Assembly: GCA_023014365.1 (NCBI GenBank)
Contig: JAEBUN010000042.1
Span: forward strand, 248,001-312,000
Direction of reading: 5' to 3'
From: Lepiota brunneoincarnata
Lineage: Eukaryota; Basidiomycota; Agaricomycetes; Agaricales; Agaricaceae
Length of the DNA stretch: 64,000 bases
The notes under the pieces are model-generated. The model was not told the origin of the DNA. It worked only from the letters and a program-made list of their open reading frames with translations, and ran no database searches. Positions 31,120 through 43,130 of this stretch are shown in pieces (within the stretch, counting starts at the first letter, position 1; each line of letters opens with the position of its first letter). The position numbers and the translations under genes are program-made.

Positions 31120-32532
31120 CCAGGCAGGTAGATGTGGGCATTGGGCAGGGCTCTGCTCTGTCCCCCATTCTTTCCACTCTGTACCTGGTGCCCCTGGTCT
31201 ACCTCTATTACCAGAGGACCCCTGGCCTCAGTGTCAACATGCTTTTGTATGTTAATGATAGGACCCTTATTGTCCAATCCAAGTCTTGGGAGGACAATGT
31301 CTCTGCCCTGCAGGTGGCTTACTGCTGCATGCATGGGCTCTTTGACTCTTTTGGCCTCACACTTGAACATACCAAGTCTGAGGTCTTCCACTTCTCTCAT
31401 AACCCAAGGGATGCCAACCTGCCCATTGACCTGGGATTCCATCTGTACACAGGAGATACCCCTTTGAGGCCTAAGCCATTTTGGCAGTACTTAGGTTTCT
31501 ATTTTGACTGTGCTCTCACCTTCCATGAGCATGTATGATACTATTCTACCAAAGCTTTCTCCATGGTTGGCATGATGGGGATGCTTGGTAATTCAACCTG
31601 GGGACTGCTTCCTGACCAGAAGTGCCTCCTCTACTGGTCCTGTGTGGTTCCTATCACTACATATGGGTTTCATCTGTGGTATCATAAGGGTTTCTGCAAC
31701 AAGGGGATCCTTAGGATGTTCAACTCCATGCAGCGGTGTGCCACGAATTGGATCATCAGTGCATTCTGTACTTCTCTGACTGGGGGGGCAGAGGCTCTTG
31801 CAAGCCTTCTGCCCTTCCAGCTGCACCTCAAGAAGTTGGCTTTCCATATGATATTCCAGGTTGCCACTCTTGCTGCAAATCATCTGCTTCAGCCTTTGTT
31901 GGGCCATGAGTTCAGAGGGAGCTCTCTGGAACACCCTTGCTTTATTTCCTCTCTCACTCCAGTGCTTTGGCCCAAGGTGAAGAGTGCCCTTATGGAAGTA
32001 CAGATTGTCCTTCTGCAGCTTACTGAGTTGTTCTCTCTGTTTGCAGACAAAAACAGGCCAGGTCTCCATCTTTTGGACCACTTTTCAGAGTGGATCAAAT
32101 TTATGCTTTACACCATTGATCCAAAGGGGGATTCAAAACAATGGCATCTCAACAAGCTACACTCTTCTATTCAGAGAGTGCAGGCTGGCCCTTCATCTGT
32201 CTGCATAGCAGCTGGTGCCCACTGGCTGCCATGTGGTAGGCTGCAGGCCATTTCAGCAGCTTGTGTGTTTGCAGGCAGGGACTTAGTCAGGCAGGCAAGG
32301 CAGGCTGCAGGGAGGGTTCTGCTCGCTGATGCAGAGCTCCACTCCATCTGTTTGGGAGTAGGCATGGTCTTGGATTGTACCAAAACTGACCACATCTTCA
32401 TCTACACCAGCTCTGTGGGCTATGTCCACAAAGCTGATGATCCTTCTGTTCATGCTGGCCAGGCTCATTCCCTGGAGGTGTGCCAGTCTTTGAATTGCTG
32501 GTTGTCTTCCAAGACCCAGTGGACTGTCACGT
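31120..32532 (+). pseudogene. LINE-B copy 2 fragment: RT to RNase H
   Basis: The frame starts in the RT palm (DVGIGQGSALSPILSTLYLVP; the YxDD region reads LLYVNDRTLI). It has one TGA at 31536-31538 and continues through the thumb (GMMGMLGNSTWGLLPDQK) and RNase H to about 32530. There the 5' LTR of Element-D starts. No 3' end or poly(A) is present on this side. Confidence 0.85.
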
Positions 32533-34535
32533 TGATATACTGATTTCATGCCTATACCTGAATTCCATACTCTGGAACAATTCTCTACATAGAATCATTG
32601 GCTCTATCATTAAAGAACTCTATAAAGGATTGGTACTATGTCCCATAGTAGCCAATTTGACCAAACTAAGGATATTCAAGCCTTGGAAGTGTTCAAACCA
32701 GCTCATTATCACTAAGCTTAGTGAACCAAGCTATCAGAACACTCTCCAGAGGGATTCAGGACTCTACATAGCCTATCAAGTATACTCCGGTCACATCAAG
32801 GGACCTTACAAGCAGTTTTCTGATGAACTTGGATTTGTTTGAACCTAAAGAATGTACATAGTGGCTGTTGCAGGTGTATTACGCCTATAGCAAGCCCAAT
32901 AATGATGACCGGACCATGGAATGGAACATCCAATGTTCAGGAGGTGACACCCAATGCCCAAAACCCTAGAAATATCAAAGACTCATAATTAATGAGTGCT
33001 TTGTGGGTCCTGGCACCTCAGCATATTGCCTGACTGAGATTAATTACAATGGATCAAGGGATTGTCCATATGCCATACATTCCAATCATAATTGATCTGG
33101 AGGCTTTATGCACTTGTGTGGACAAGGAATAATGCAGACAAGCATGGAACATGTCTGGCTGGATTGCCATTCATCAATCAGAGAAAAACCCATAACCCAG
33201 GGTGAGGTAGAAATGCTGCCAAACCTTCCAAAATATTCTGTAGTACCTATAACAATTAAGCTTATTGTTCTCTATTTCATATTTACTATCTCTCATATGT
33301 ATCTAAACAATATAAATATGGTTGCACTTGTTCATGGAGAAGCAAGAGGTCTCACCCCCACTTCCACATGCAAGTCTGCAAGCCATGATCAAGAACAGTT
33401 TCAGAGGACTACTGTTATGATCCGTGCTCCTTCTGTATCCGAGGATAACTGGAGACGGCCTTCAATCACTCTACAAGGTGTCTGAGACGGTTGGCCTTAT
33501 AGAGCTTAGTGGATCGTGCTCAATGAGATAATGAGGGAAGACGCCAAGTTAAGGCAGAGAGGTAAACGACCGCTGTTAACAAGATTAAAGCTTGAGGCTT
33601 TAATCTCTACTTGTACAGACCTTATATACCTATGAGGTGCTATATACTCGTTATAGGTTACTTGGCTGTTCTACTGGTCGTGCGCAGTCCTGACCATGAT
33701 GCACATCCTGGCTGATGGCATCCTAGTGTTATTTATATTACAATGAGTCAGTACTCTCGCTACTGCTGTGCGATGTTCCATCGCTTTCCTCTGACTCATA
33801 ATCTTCTTCTCCCGATTGTATCTCCATGGAGTCCTCTCCGTTCTCGCTCTCCATTCTCTCAGTGCTTCCATCCGTATCGGAGGTTGGGTCGGTTGATCCA
33901 TGGTTATCTTCCTCGTCCTCGGGGTATTCCAATATATCCTCCAAGGTTATCTCCATTCCTGCTTCTCTCGCCAGGTCCTGCATGGCGGTGTAATATTCCC
34001 CTTCCTCGTCTTCGTATTCTTGTGCCCGTAATTGGTCTGTAGTCTCCTGTACCCATCTTGTAAAGTCGAACAATAGTTCTTGTTCCTCCCGGTCTGGACT
34101 GTTCATAACAACTACTTAGTGTGCATTGTTAAGTGTGATTTCTTTGGTTGTCAACCAACTCAGAGACAGAGACAGAGAACAGAGAACAGAGCTCAGAGTT
34201 CCAGAGTGCTAGAGACAGAGATAGAGACAGAGAACAGAGTTTAGAGACCAGAGACCAGAGACTAGAGACCCTGCACTTTGAATTGACAGGGATTGTCCTT
34301 TCACTGTTGCACTGTATGGCTAAGATAACTTCAATGGCTGTTTGTTAACCTCTAAAAACACTAGTCTCTTGAATTTCACTGTCAGAATGCACCCCCAGAA
34401 CACCCTAAAAGACAAAACTGTTCATTATCTATCTCATACTACTTGTATTAACTTAAGCTTATCAAATTTTGACTAAGCTTAGTGAGAACAAGCCCTTTAT
34501 CTATATTAAAACCCACAAACATTTCCTCCTTTTCA
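32533..34535 (+). repeat. Element-D 5' LTR (1300 bp plus nested 703 bp)
   Basis: It starts TGATATACTG and ends CCTTTTCA. Without the nested solo LTR and its target copy it is 1300 bp, the same as the solo LTR at 8757-10056. Compared with that copy, many CpG sites read TpG or CpA. The sequence after 34535 (TCTGGAGCCCACCGCAAGG) is the candidate primer-binding site. Confidence 0.9.
33413..34110 (-). repeat. Solo LTR of Gypsy-1 family (698 bp) inside the Element-D LTR
   Basis: The ends are identical to those of the Gypsy-1 LTRs, and the target copies ACTAC at 33408-33412 and 34111-34115 are perfect. By my count 18 substitutions separate it from the Gypsy-1 LTRs. Ten fall in the 122-codon acidic frame (33738-34106 here) and only one of those changes an amino acid. 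Confidence 0.95.
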
Positions 34536-34574
34536 TCTGGAGCCCACCGCAAGGGGGGTTTTCAGTTGAATTTC

Positions 34575-36069
34575 ATGAGACAAACACCAAAAGACTTGGA
34601 CACTAGCCCACCTTTCACCTGTGAAGCAGAAAAAAGTTCAAGCAAAGACCATAAAGTCACCCAAAATGTCCTTCAAGAGCAGTCTCAGGAAGGTCAACCC
34701 CCCAAAACAGAGAACTACTTGGAATTCTAATTGTCCAGAAGGTTCTGGAGGCCTCATTGCTACTAGTACCTCTTGAAAGCGAAAAGATCCTACTAGTTCT
34801 ATAGCTGCAAACACAGTGAGTGGTTCAGCAGTTGCAGTATCAAGAGAAGCCATACTGCTGACCTCTACTGCTCCCAGATTTACTATAAGGCTTCCAGCTT
34901 CAGCTCGCAACATAGCGCATATTCCACACACTGAATGCCAGGACAGTCAGACTGTTCCTACACTAAGCTTAGCATTTACAAACCAAAACTTGTTTCATAC
35001 AAACTCTCCTGGTGCCTCTATGGTACCACAGCTATCACAGTCAACTCCAACTGTACAGACAAACCAAACTACACTGTCTATGATGACTACAGCTAGAAAA
35101 ACGGGACATGAGCATATGCCAATTCCCTTTAGCAATAATGCTCCCAGATGGGATGCATCAGAACCACAGACATTGAGAAATTATCTTTGGACACTTGAAC
35201 AGCTCTTCACGATAACAAAGATGATGGACGATGCAGAAAGGATAAATTGGGCAGTGTCATATGTGGACCAGGATATCTGTGAAGAGTGGATGAGTTTTGC
35301 AGAGTTCCTAGCAGGAAGCTGGACAGGCTTTGTAGAGAGATTGAAGAAAGAGTATCCTGAGACTGTGGCAGCCAAGTAGGGCTCAGTGTGACACCTGAGG
35401 GAACTCTGTGCAGAGAGTAGAGGCATTGTGATGAATGAGGAGCATAAAGTCTTGGACTTCAAAAGGTGATTCATTCTAGAAGCAGAGAAGTGTCTGAAGT
35501 TGCTGGCAGTAGTCTCAAACTGAGAGCTAGTTGAGTTATTTACAAGCACACTGGACTCTGTGTTCCAGGATGTACTCAATGTGAGATTAGCAAACACCGG
35601 GGCATGTAGAACTGCAAGCAATGGGTCAGTACTGACTGCAAAGGATTTATGTGAAGAGGACCCCTATGATTGGAGGATTGTCGTGGATAAAGCTGTTGAA
35701 ATTTTGATTGGCAAAATACTTATGCAATCCCTTCATCAGGATTCAAGGCCAGTGAATTTGGCATCAATGAGTCATCCACCTGCGACATCCGGAACAGGGA
35801 CTTATGACCCTGTAGTAAAGCAAGAGCTACAAAGCTTAAAGCAGAAGTTTCAGGATGAAGTCTCACAGATGGCAGGAGGCCTTGCTGAGCTTAAGGACCT
35901 CATGAATATCCAGGGGCATACCTTAAAATCATACTTAGAGAGTTTGGCAAAGGATGGATTAGGGCATAGTTGGTTATTCTGCCCAGACATGGAGGCAGAT
36001 AAACAAGCTGGCCAAATTAGAGTTGAAGGGAACAAAATATATATGGGAGATGGCTCGAGTATCCCTTGA
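34575..36069 (+). pseudogene. Element-D gag relic
   Basis: Coding similarity starts near ATG 34575 (MRQTPKDLDTSPPF) and continues with stops and frame changes to 36069. The capsid-like part reads PIPFSNNAPRWDASEPQTL and YLWTLEQLFTITKMMDDAERI, typical of basidiomycete gypsy Gag. A later helical segment (YDPVVKQELQSLKQKFQDEV) precedes a degenerate knuckle, GHSWLFCPDMEADKQAGQI, and the conserved ending YMGDGSSIP. Stops such as TAG near 35377 and TGA near 35467 fit C-to-T decay. Confidence 0.75.
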
Positions 36070-36082
36070 GGAGAAGGGCCTA

Positions 36083-39000
36083 TTAAAGAGAAAGTGGCAA
36101 AGTACTATGCAACAAAGGGACAACTCTTTGTTCAGATACCAGAACTGCCAAAGGTTGAGCCTGAGTTACTGCAAGTACCAGCACCAGCGGTGTTTGTGCA
36201 GAAAGCATTCCTGAGGTCAGAAAACCAAAGGTTGCCAGTGGAAGAAGAAATCCACCATCTGAAGCAGCACATGGAAATGTTGGAGACAGCTGCCATCCAT
36301 GCTGGGAGTGCCCCAAAGGTTAAGCTTATGACCAGAAAGGATGATAATGTCAAGATGCAGTCTTTGGCCAAGCAATTGGCCTAGATATAGGCTAAGCTTA
36401 GTGGTTTGATGGATGGTACACCCTCAGCAAGCCAGTATTTGGACACTAGGAGTGGCGTGAAGACTTGGAACTTGGAGTCAGGTTTCTAAAGAGTTTGAGG
36501 AAGGAGCCGGCTCTGAAGAAGAAGGTTGCCTTTGCCAGAGGACAGACTCCTAAGGATGCATTGGATTCTGAGTGATCAGAAGAATCAGAAAATGAGGAAG
36601 TAGAGCAGACAATGGAGAAACCAACACATGTAGTGGTAGGGGAACTACCATATAGAAATGTGAAACCACTGTGCCTGGTCATTGAGGTACCACTGCTGCC
36701 TGTCAGAAGGATGGAACCATCCAGGAAGGAGCCTGCCTATAAGCACCAGGCCCCTATAGAGAGGAATGTCAATGTCGAGGAAGTACTCAGCAGGGTATTG
36801 AAGCAAGAAGTCTCAGTATTGCATGGAGAACTCTTGGCATTGTCACTGATATACAGGAATGATTATAGAGAGCGAATTATGAGAAAATGGGTAGCCACAA
36901 ATCAAAGCTTAATAGCAGGAGTTGGGCCCTTGGAAGATGATACAGAAGATATGGAAATTAATAGTGGGCTGGTACAGGTCATGATAATGGAACTGGCAGA
37001 CAGCCCTTGGAAGTATGATACAGTGCTCCAAGAAAGCTTGGCAACCCAAGCCTGGGTAGCTCAGGATCCAATCATGCAGTACTTGGAGTCACTTCCCAGA
37101 AGAGACAGGGGACAGCAAGTGTTTATTGCTAAAGAATGTGAACCATTGAGAGTAGTTCTGACTCTGATAAGTGGGATTTGGCAGGAAGAGGCCTTGCTAG
37201 ATAGTGGGTCACAGATCGTATCCATGAGTCAGGAAGCAGCAATTGCATGTCAAGTTTCTTGGGACCCAGACACTACAATTAATTTGCAGAGTGCAAATGG
37301 GCAGGTTGAAAAAACTTGTGGATTGGCAAAGAATGTAGGCTTTACCTGCAGGGGAGTCACAATCTATTTGCAAGTTCACATAGTTTGCAACCCCATGTAT
37401 CAAGTACTGCTGGGATGACCGTTTGATGTAATGACTGCTAGCAAAGTCAGGAATAGCACCAGTGGCAAGCAAACCTTGGTTATTACAGACCCAAATACCT
37501 GAGAAAGGGCTGTGTTACCAACTTATGCTTGAGGAGAGTGTAATCCTCCTAAGCTTAGAGAAAACAGTCAAAATTTTCAAGAAACCTCAATGAGTTGACT
37601 AAGGGACAAGGAGAGGTGGCTTGTATAATAGACTATGATGATGAAAAGGGCCCTGTCATTGCACAAACACTAAGATTAGTGAAAGGAAGCTTCTCAGAGG
37701 CCAAGCTACAGCTAATGTTCATTGACTGAGTCATCCGTGAGGAGGACTGTCCACAAGAAGATAAAGCAATAGTGTTATTGTGCCTAGGATGCATAGCCAG
37801 TGTGCAGGGCACCAAGGACCAGGGAATAACTATCCTTGAAACCAAAGAAGATGACAAAGATACAGTACAATGCCTGGCTGGGAAGAAATATAAACCAGTT
37901 GCCTTAAAAGTGAGGCCAGTGTTGGGTGACTTACCAGAGAGATTCAGGATAAAACGAGAAATAAAAGGGGACCCGCTGGCAGAAATGCCTGAGCTTAGCA
38001 TGCATCCTCCAGAGTTTGTCCCAACAGGCAGATATACTGAGGAGCATAAGCTTAAGCTGGACAAAGCCCATGCAGGGGATTTCTTGTGGCCAGAGGAAAG
38101 AAAGCTGATGCACCATGTCATGATGCTTCAAGAGAAAGCATTTGCATGAACAGATGAGGAAAAGGGATGTTTTAGGAAGGATTTCTTCCTGCCAATCAAG
38201 ATACCAATGGTAGAACATACCCTGTGGGTTGAAAAGCCCATTCCGATTCCACCAGCAATCTATGATGAAGTCTGTGCCATTATAAAGAAAAAGATTAGTG
38301 CTGGTGTATACAAGCCATCAAACTCATCCTATAGATCCAGATGGTTGTGGTGAAGAAAGATGGAAAAAGTTTGAGACTGGTACACAGCTTGGAACCACTG
38401 AACAGAGTGACAATAGTGCATTCAGGGCTGCCACCAGCAACAGAAGATTTAGCAATGCACTTTGCAGGCAGAGCTTGCAGAGGCATTCTGGACCTGTATA
38501 TTGGCTATGACGAGCAATTGTTAGCTGAGTCATCTCAGGACTTAACAATGTTCCAGATGCCTTTTGGAGTGCTATGCTTAGTGATGCTACCTATGGGATG
38601 GACCAATTCAGTGCCTATATTTCATGAGGATGTAACAGTGATCCTAGCCAGTGAAATACCAGAATACACAATGCCATACATAGATGATGTTCCTATCAGG
38701 GGACCAAAAACCAGATATGAGTTGCCTGATGGCACTGAAGAGACGTTGAAAGAGAACCCAGGGATCCGACAATTTGTATGGGAACACATGCAGATGGTCA
38801 ATAGGATTCTACAGAGGATGAAATACATAGGGGGAACCTTCTCTGGGCCCAAGATGACTATCTGCACTGATGAAATCACTGTAGTGGGTTTTGAATGCTC
38901 CTATAAAGGATGGTTGCCTGCCACAGACACCATCGGAAAAATTTTAAGATGGGGGGATTGTGAGAATGTCTCAGAGCTAAGGGGTTTTCTAGGAACAGCT

Positions 39001-41344
39001 ATGTGCTGCAGGAATCATATCCCCAAGTTTATAGCCATTGCTGCACCTCTATACAAAAAGCTTAAGAAGGGACAAGAGTTTGAATGGGGAGAAAATGAAT
39101 GGAAAGTGCAGCAGGAGCTGAAAGATGCGATTCAGTACTGTTTCCCAACCAGGAACCCTGAATTTCCAAGTAAACAACCCACAGTAGTAGCTGTGGATAC
39201 CTCATGGAGGGTAGTGGGATACTATATATATCAGAGAGATGAAGAAGATGCTAAGCTTATACATTATGTGAAGTTTGGGCCAATATTATTGGACAAGAGA
39301 CAGCAGAGGTATTCTCAGCCCAAGTGAGAGCTATGCAGCTTAAGAATGGTGCTGGAACAAGAGAAATATTTACTGTGGGGATCGAGAAGCCTAGTGATTG
39401 AAACAGATGCGAAGTTTCTCTTTGGGATGTTAAACAACCCAGGGAAGCTCCTGAATGCTACTGTAAACCATTGGATGGACTTCATTAGGTCATTCCACTT
39501 CATGCTAGTACACAAGGAAGGGAAGACATTTGGGCTGGATGGGCTGTCTAGGCAATGCTACTATCCTGGTGATGAGACAGCCCATCGCTTTGACAATGGA
39601 TCAGAGGATGAGGGAGAGGAGTTTGAGTTGATCAAAGAAGATCCAGGGGCTGCAGATCCGTTACCCTTGGAAGCCTTCTGTGATGAGATCGACAGTTGAT
39701 CTGGCTTCAACCAGGGTCTGGCACATGATGTATATGATTTTGAGTATGAGCTGGATCAAGCTTGGGAAGAGTACTTGGATGACCAACAGGCTAAGCTTAG
39801 GGTTATAGAAGACCCAGCCTGTCCAGAAAACCATTGACAAGTACTAAGCTTAATGACAGATATCAGGCTAGTGCCAGAATTCAAAGAGGAAAAGTTAACC
39901 AAGATAGAGGAAGCATATGATGAGTCATGCAGGACAGATACAGCACAAATACAAGACAAGAGAATACCCAAAGTCAGGGAATATCTGAAAACAGGGGGCA
40001 GTAGTATAGCCAAAGGCTTGGATGAGCTGGGTCTGCATAAGCTTAAACATATGGTGGAGCATTTCTTCTTGGATGAAGAGGGGAGACTGTATAGGATGAG
40101 TCCTAGCAGTCAGCATCAGCTAGTAGTGGATAAGGAGCAGTGTATGTATATGTTGCGAGCTAGCCACAGCTTCCTAGGATACAGAGGGATATACACAACC
40201 ACTAAGCTTATAATGCAGAGGTTCTGGTGGCTGGAAGTGGAAGGAGATGTAGCTTGGTATGTGCAATCATGCCATCTATACCAGCAACGGCAAAAGGTGA
40301 TCATCGAGATGCCACCAATAGTAACACCCACACCGTCAATATTCCAAGTGCTACATGTGGACACGCTACATATGTATGACACCAAGTTCTAATGGGTGTA
40401 GTTACATTGTGCATGGAAGGTGTGGACTGTCATCCTGGATGGAGGCAAAAGCTTTGAGAAAAGAGAATGCTAGTTTGATTGCACAGTGGTTATTTGAAGA
40501 TGTCATTTGCTGATGGGGCTGTATAGTGAAGATTGTCATAGACAACGGTTCTCCATTTAAGAGAGCTGTTTAATGGTTGGAAGAAAAATATGGGATAAAG
40601 GGAGTAACAATATCTCCTTACAATTCCAAGGCAAATGAGATTATTGAGAGGCCCCACTGGGATGTGCAGCAAATGTTGTACAGAGCTACAGATGGAGATG
40701 TCAAAAAGTGGTATTGGCACCTACCACATGTTATGTGGGCAGATCAGATAACTATTAGAAAAGGAATGGGGTGTTCCCTGTACTTTCTGGTAGCCGGAGC
40801 ACATCCAATGCTACCTCTGGATGTCAAGGAGGCCACTTGGCTAGTACAACTACCAAATAAGTACTTAACCACAGCCGAGTTGATAGGATATCAAGCTTAG
40901 GCGTTGGCAAAACATGTTTGGCATGTTGAGGAGATGTGTCAGCATGTTTCAGCCACTAAGCTTAGCAAGGCCTGGAAGATGGAACGACAAGCAGCACATA
41001 AGATAAGAGATTATTGCTTCAGCCTAGGAGATTTAGTATTAGTGAGAAATACAGCTATAGAGAGCTCAGCAGACAGGAAGATGAAACCCAGGTATCTAGG
41101 ACCCATGGTGGTCATATCTAGATCAAAAGGAGGATCTTATATCCTGGCAGAGTTGGACGGCTCTGTATGGCAGAATAAAGTGGCAGCATTCAGAGTAATT
41201 TCCTACTTAGCCAGAAAACATATGCCATTACTGCTGGAGTTACAAGAATTGATAGACCTGTTGCCAGAGGGACTGAAGATCCTGGAGGAGACTATTGAGG
41301 ATGAGCCTAGTGACAGATGGGAGCCAGGAGAGTTGGGAGGATAG
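36083..41344 (+). pseudogene. Element-D pol relic: protease, RT, RNase H, integrase
   Basis: The reading frame is broken into pieces. Protease: EEALLDSGSQIVSMSQ (37180-37230), followed by LLG-stop-PFDVMTAS where TGA replaces CGA. RT: MVVVKKDGKSLRLVHSLEPLN (38341 on), MPYIDDVPIRGPKT as catalytic YxDD, and the fingers and palm between them. RNase H: VAVDTSWRVVGYYIYQ (39190) and LVIETDAKFLFGML. Integrase: the zinc domain SFLGYRGIYTTTKLIMQRFWW with CHLYQQRQ (first part decayed), the core IVIDNGSPFK, YGIKGVTISPYNSKANEIIE, and a C-terminal SH3-like part to 41344. The type resembles basidiomycete gypsy elements without a chromodomain. It is not functional. Confidence 0.85.
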
Positions 41345-41933
41345 AAAAAACCTGATATTGTGGACAGAACTATCTACTTATCAAAGAAAAACTATCCTAG
41401 GAACTGTCAAAGGGTTATGTAAGCCTGCAAAGGTGCACTCATCAGAAGCCGACTTGGTATGGGCACACTTGGCAGTATTGGCATTGGCTTTGGCTAGAAC
41501 CTGTTCAGCCCAGGCATAACAGCAGTGTTTAGTGTTCATATTGGGAACTTGACAATAGGGAAGAAGATGGACAGTGCCTTTAGATGATGAGGACTTTTTG
41601 ATGGTCTCCTAAAGAGGGAGGAAGTCAGAATCAGTGGTTAGGGGGAGTGGAGCTGGCACACCACATTGGAGGTAGACAAATGATGCTTGTGATAAGGTGA
41701 AACTACACAAACCTCTTCGATGATAGCTTGAGAGACCTCCTCATCGACCATCATGTCCTGAAGGTGAGTGATGATCTCAGCCAATGTAATAGGTTGAGAA
41801 GCAGCTAGATTACCATGTCAGCACTGGTTGCTTGGGAGTTGGAAGCACTGGTCATACTCTCAGCAGGCTCAGTATTGGTGTCTACCACAACAGCAGCAGA
41901 GACAGGGGCCTTGTGACCCTTGCAAGGCTAAGC
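41345..41933 (+). other. Element-D post-pol spacer
   Basis: About 590 bases between the integrase end and the first antisense gene. An in-frame continuation to about 41519 encodes a degraded Leu/Ala-rich tail. After that I see no coding signal on the plus strand. Confidence 0.45.
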
Positions 41934-42699
41934 TTATACATGAGAAGACGATTGGAGCCAAAAGAATGCTAAGCTTACATGGTTGGGGACAGCAGAGCCT
42001 TTGGCAGCATTAGAGGAAGTAGAGCCAGTTGTGAATGACAGGTGCTGAGCCTCTTTGGTCCTGGTTTTGTGGGATTCCTCAGAGTGGATGTGATTAATGC
42101 AGCTACAGCATTCAGAGAGTCCCTTATAGATCGCAGGCATCTCATAAGATGAATGGTAGTTGTTTTGGTAAATTTTGTAGAGCTTGCAAATATGGGAGAC
42201 ATAGTCCTGGTTGACATGAAGCTTGATAGCCTTGGTGTCCTCCAATAATGCTTCAATATAAGCAGACTAGAAGATAATTGAACAGTGAAGAAAGGGACAT
42301 GGGGACAAATAGATATACCCCAGGAGTGTTGAATGCAAGGAGGGCCTTCTTGACGAGGGAATGAGTGACTTGACTGTTTTCCAGGTGCTGGAGACAACTT
42401 TTGGCATTACTAATGAGATCATTGAGCTTGACCTGGAGATGGGGGATAGAAGAAGCCATTTTCTTGCAAAAAGTGTCTGCTAGAATGAGAAGTTGCTCCC
42501 TCACTTTTATGAGAAAAGGCTGTTGGCAGTGATAACAAATCATAGCAAGTGGATAAAATGCACCCTCCACCCTAAGCTTATGACCTGAGATGCCTAGGAA
42601 ACTGGTAATCTTGAGTAGCCAGCCTTTAACAGACTTGCTGAACCACAGTTGCCTTATTAGGTAACATGTCACCAGAGTCTCACAGTTATCAGTGTGCAC
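41934..42699 (-). pseudogene. Element-D antisense gene Y: helical protein, two exons
   Basis: On the minus strand, 42699 downward encodes a helical protein (SSIPHLQVKLNDLISNAKSC). It ends at a donor after AACACTCCTGGG; the intron runs GTATATC...CTTCTAG (about 42254-42304). The next exon continues in frame (SAYIEALLEDTKAIKLH, then VNQDYVSHICKLYKIYQNN) to a stop near 41934. The clean splice pair and kept frame support a once-real gene antisense to pol. It matches no family I recognise. Two TAAGCTTA palindromes lie in its last exon. Confidence 0.45.
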
Positions 42700-43130
42700 A
42701 GGGATTCTAATAGAATGGTGAGGGCACCGATTTCAATTTGGCTAGGGGGAGATGGGTCCCAAGGGGTACTTCAGTTTGATGTTCAGTTTGATGCCATGAG
42801 CTTTTTCGCAAAGAGCTTTTTCAAACATTGTGGACAAGCTGGTTTGGGCTTGTAAGTAAACTGGAGTGGATGAGCTGGGTTGCTATGCATTGTGGATCAC
42901 TACATATTGCAGATCACGGTGCATTGAGGTGTCAATAGACATTGCAGAAGTATCAGAGAAATATCTGATGAGCATATAAGCGGCTGGAAGCCTTAGCTTA
43001 GCTCAAGGTCTTCAGAAGGCCTTAAGCTTAACTCAAAAAGATACCAAGAGACAAGAATCTTTAAGTGGAATGTATTTATATACAGGACAAGAGGATATAT
43101 TACATTCAAGAGAGAAAAGGGAGGCAGGCA

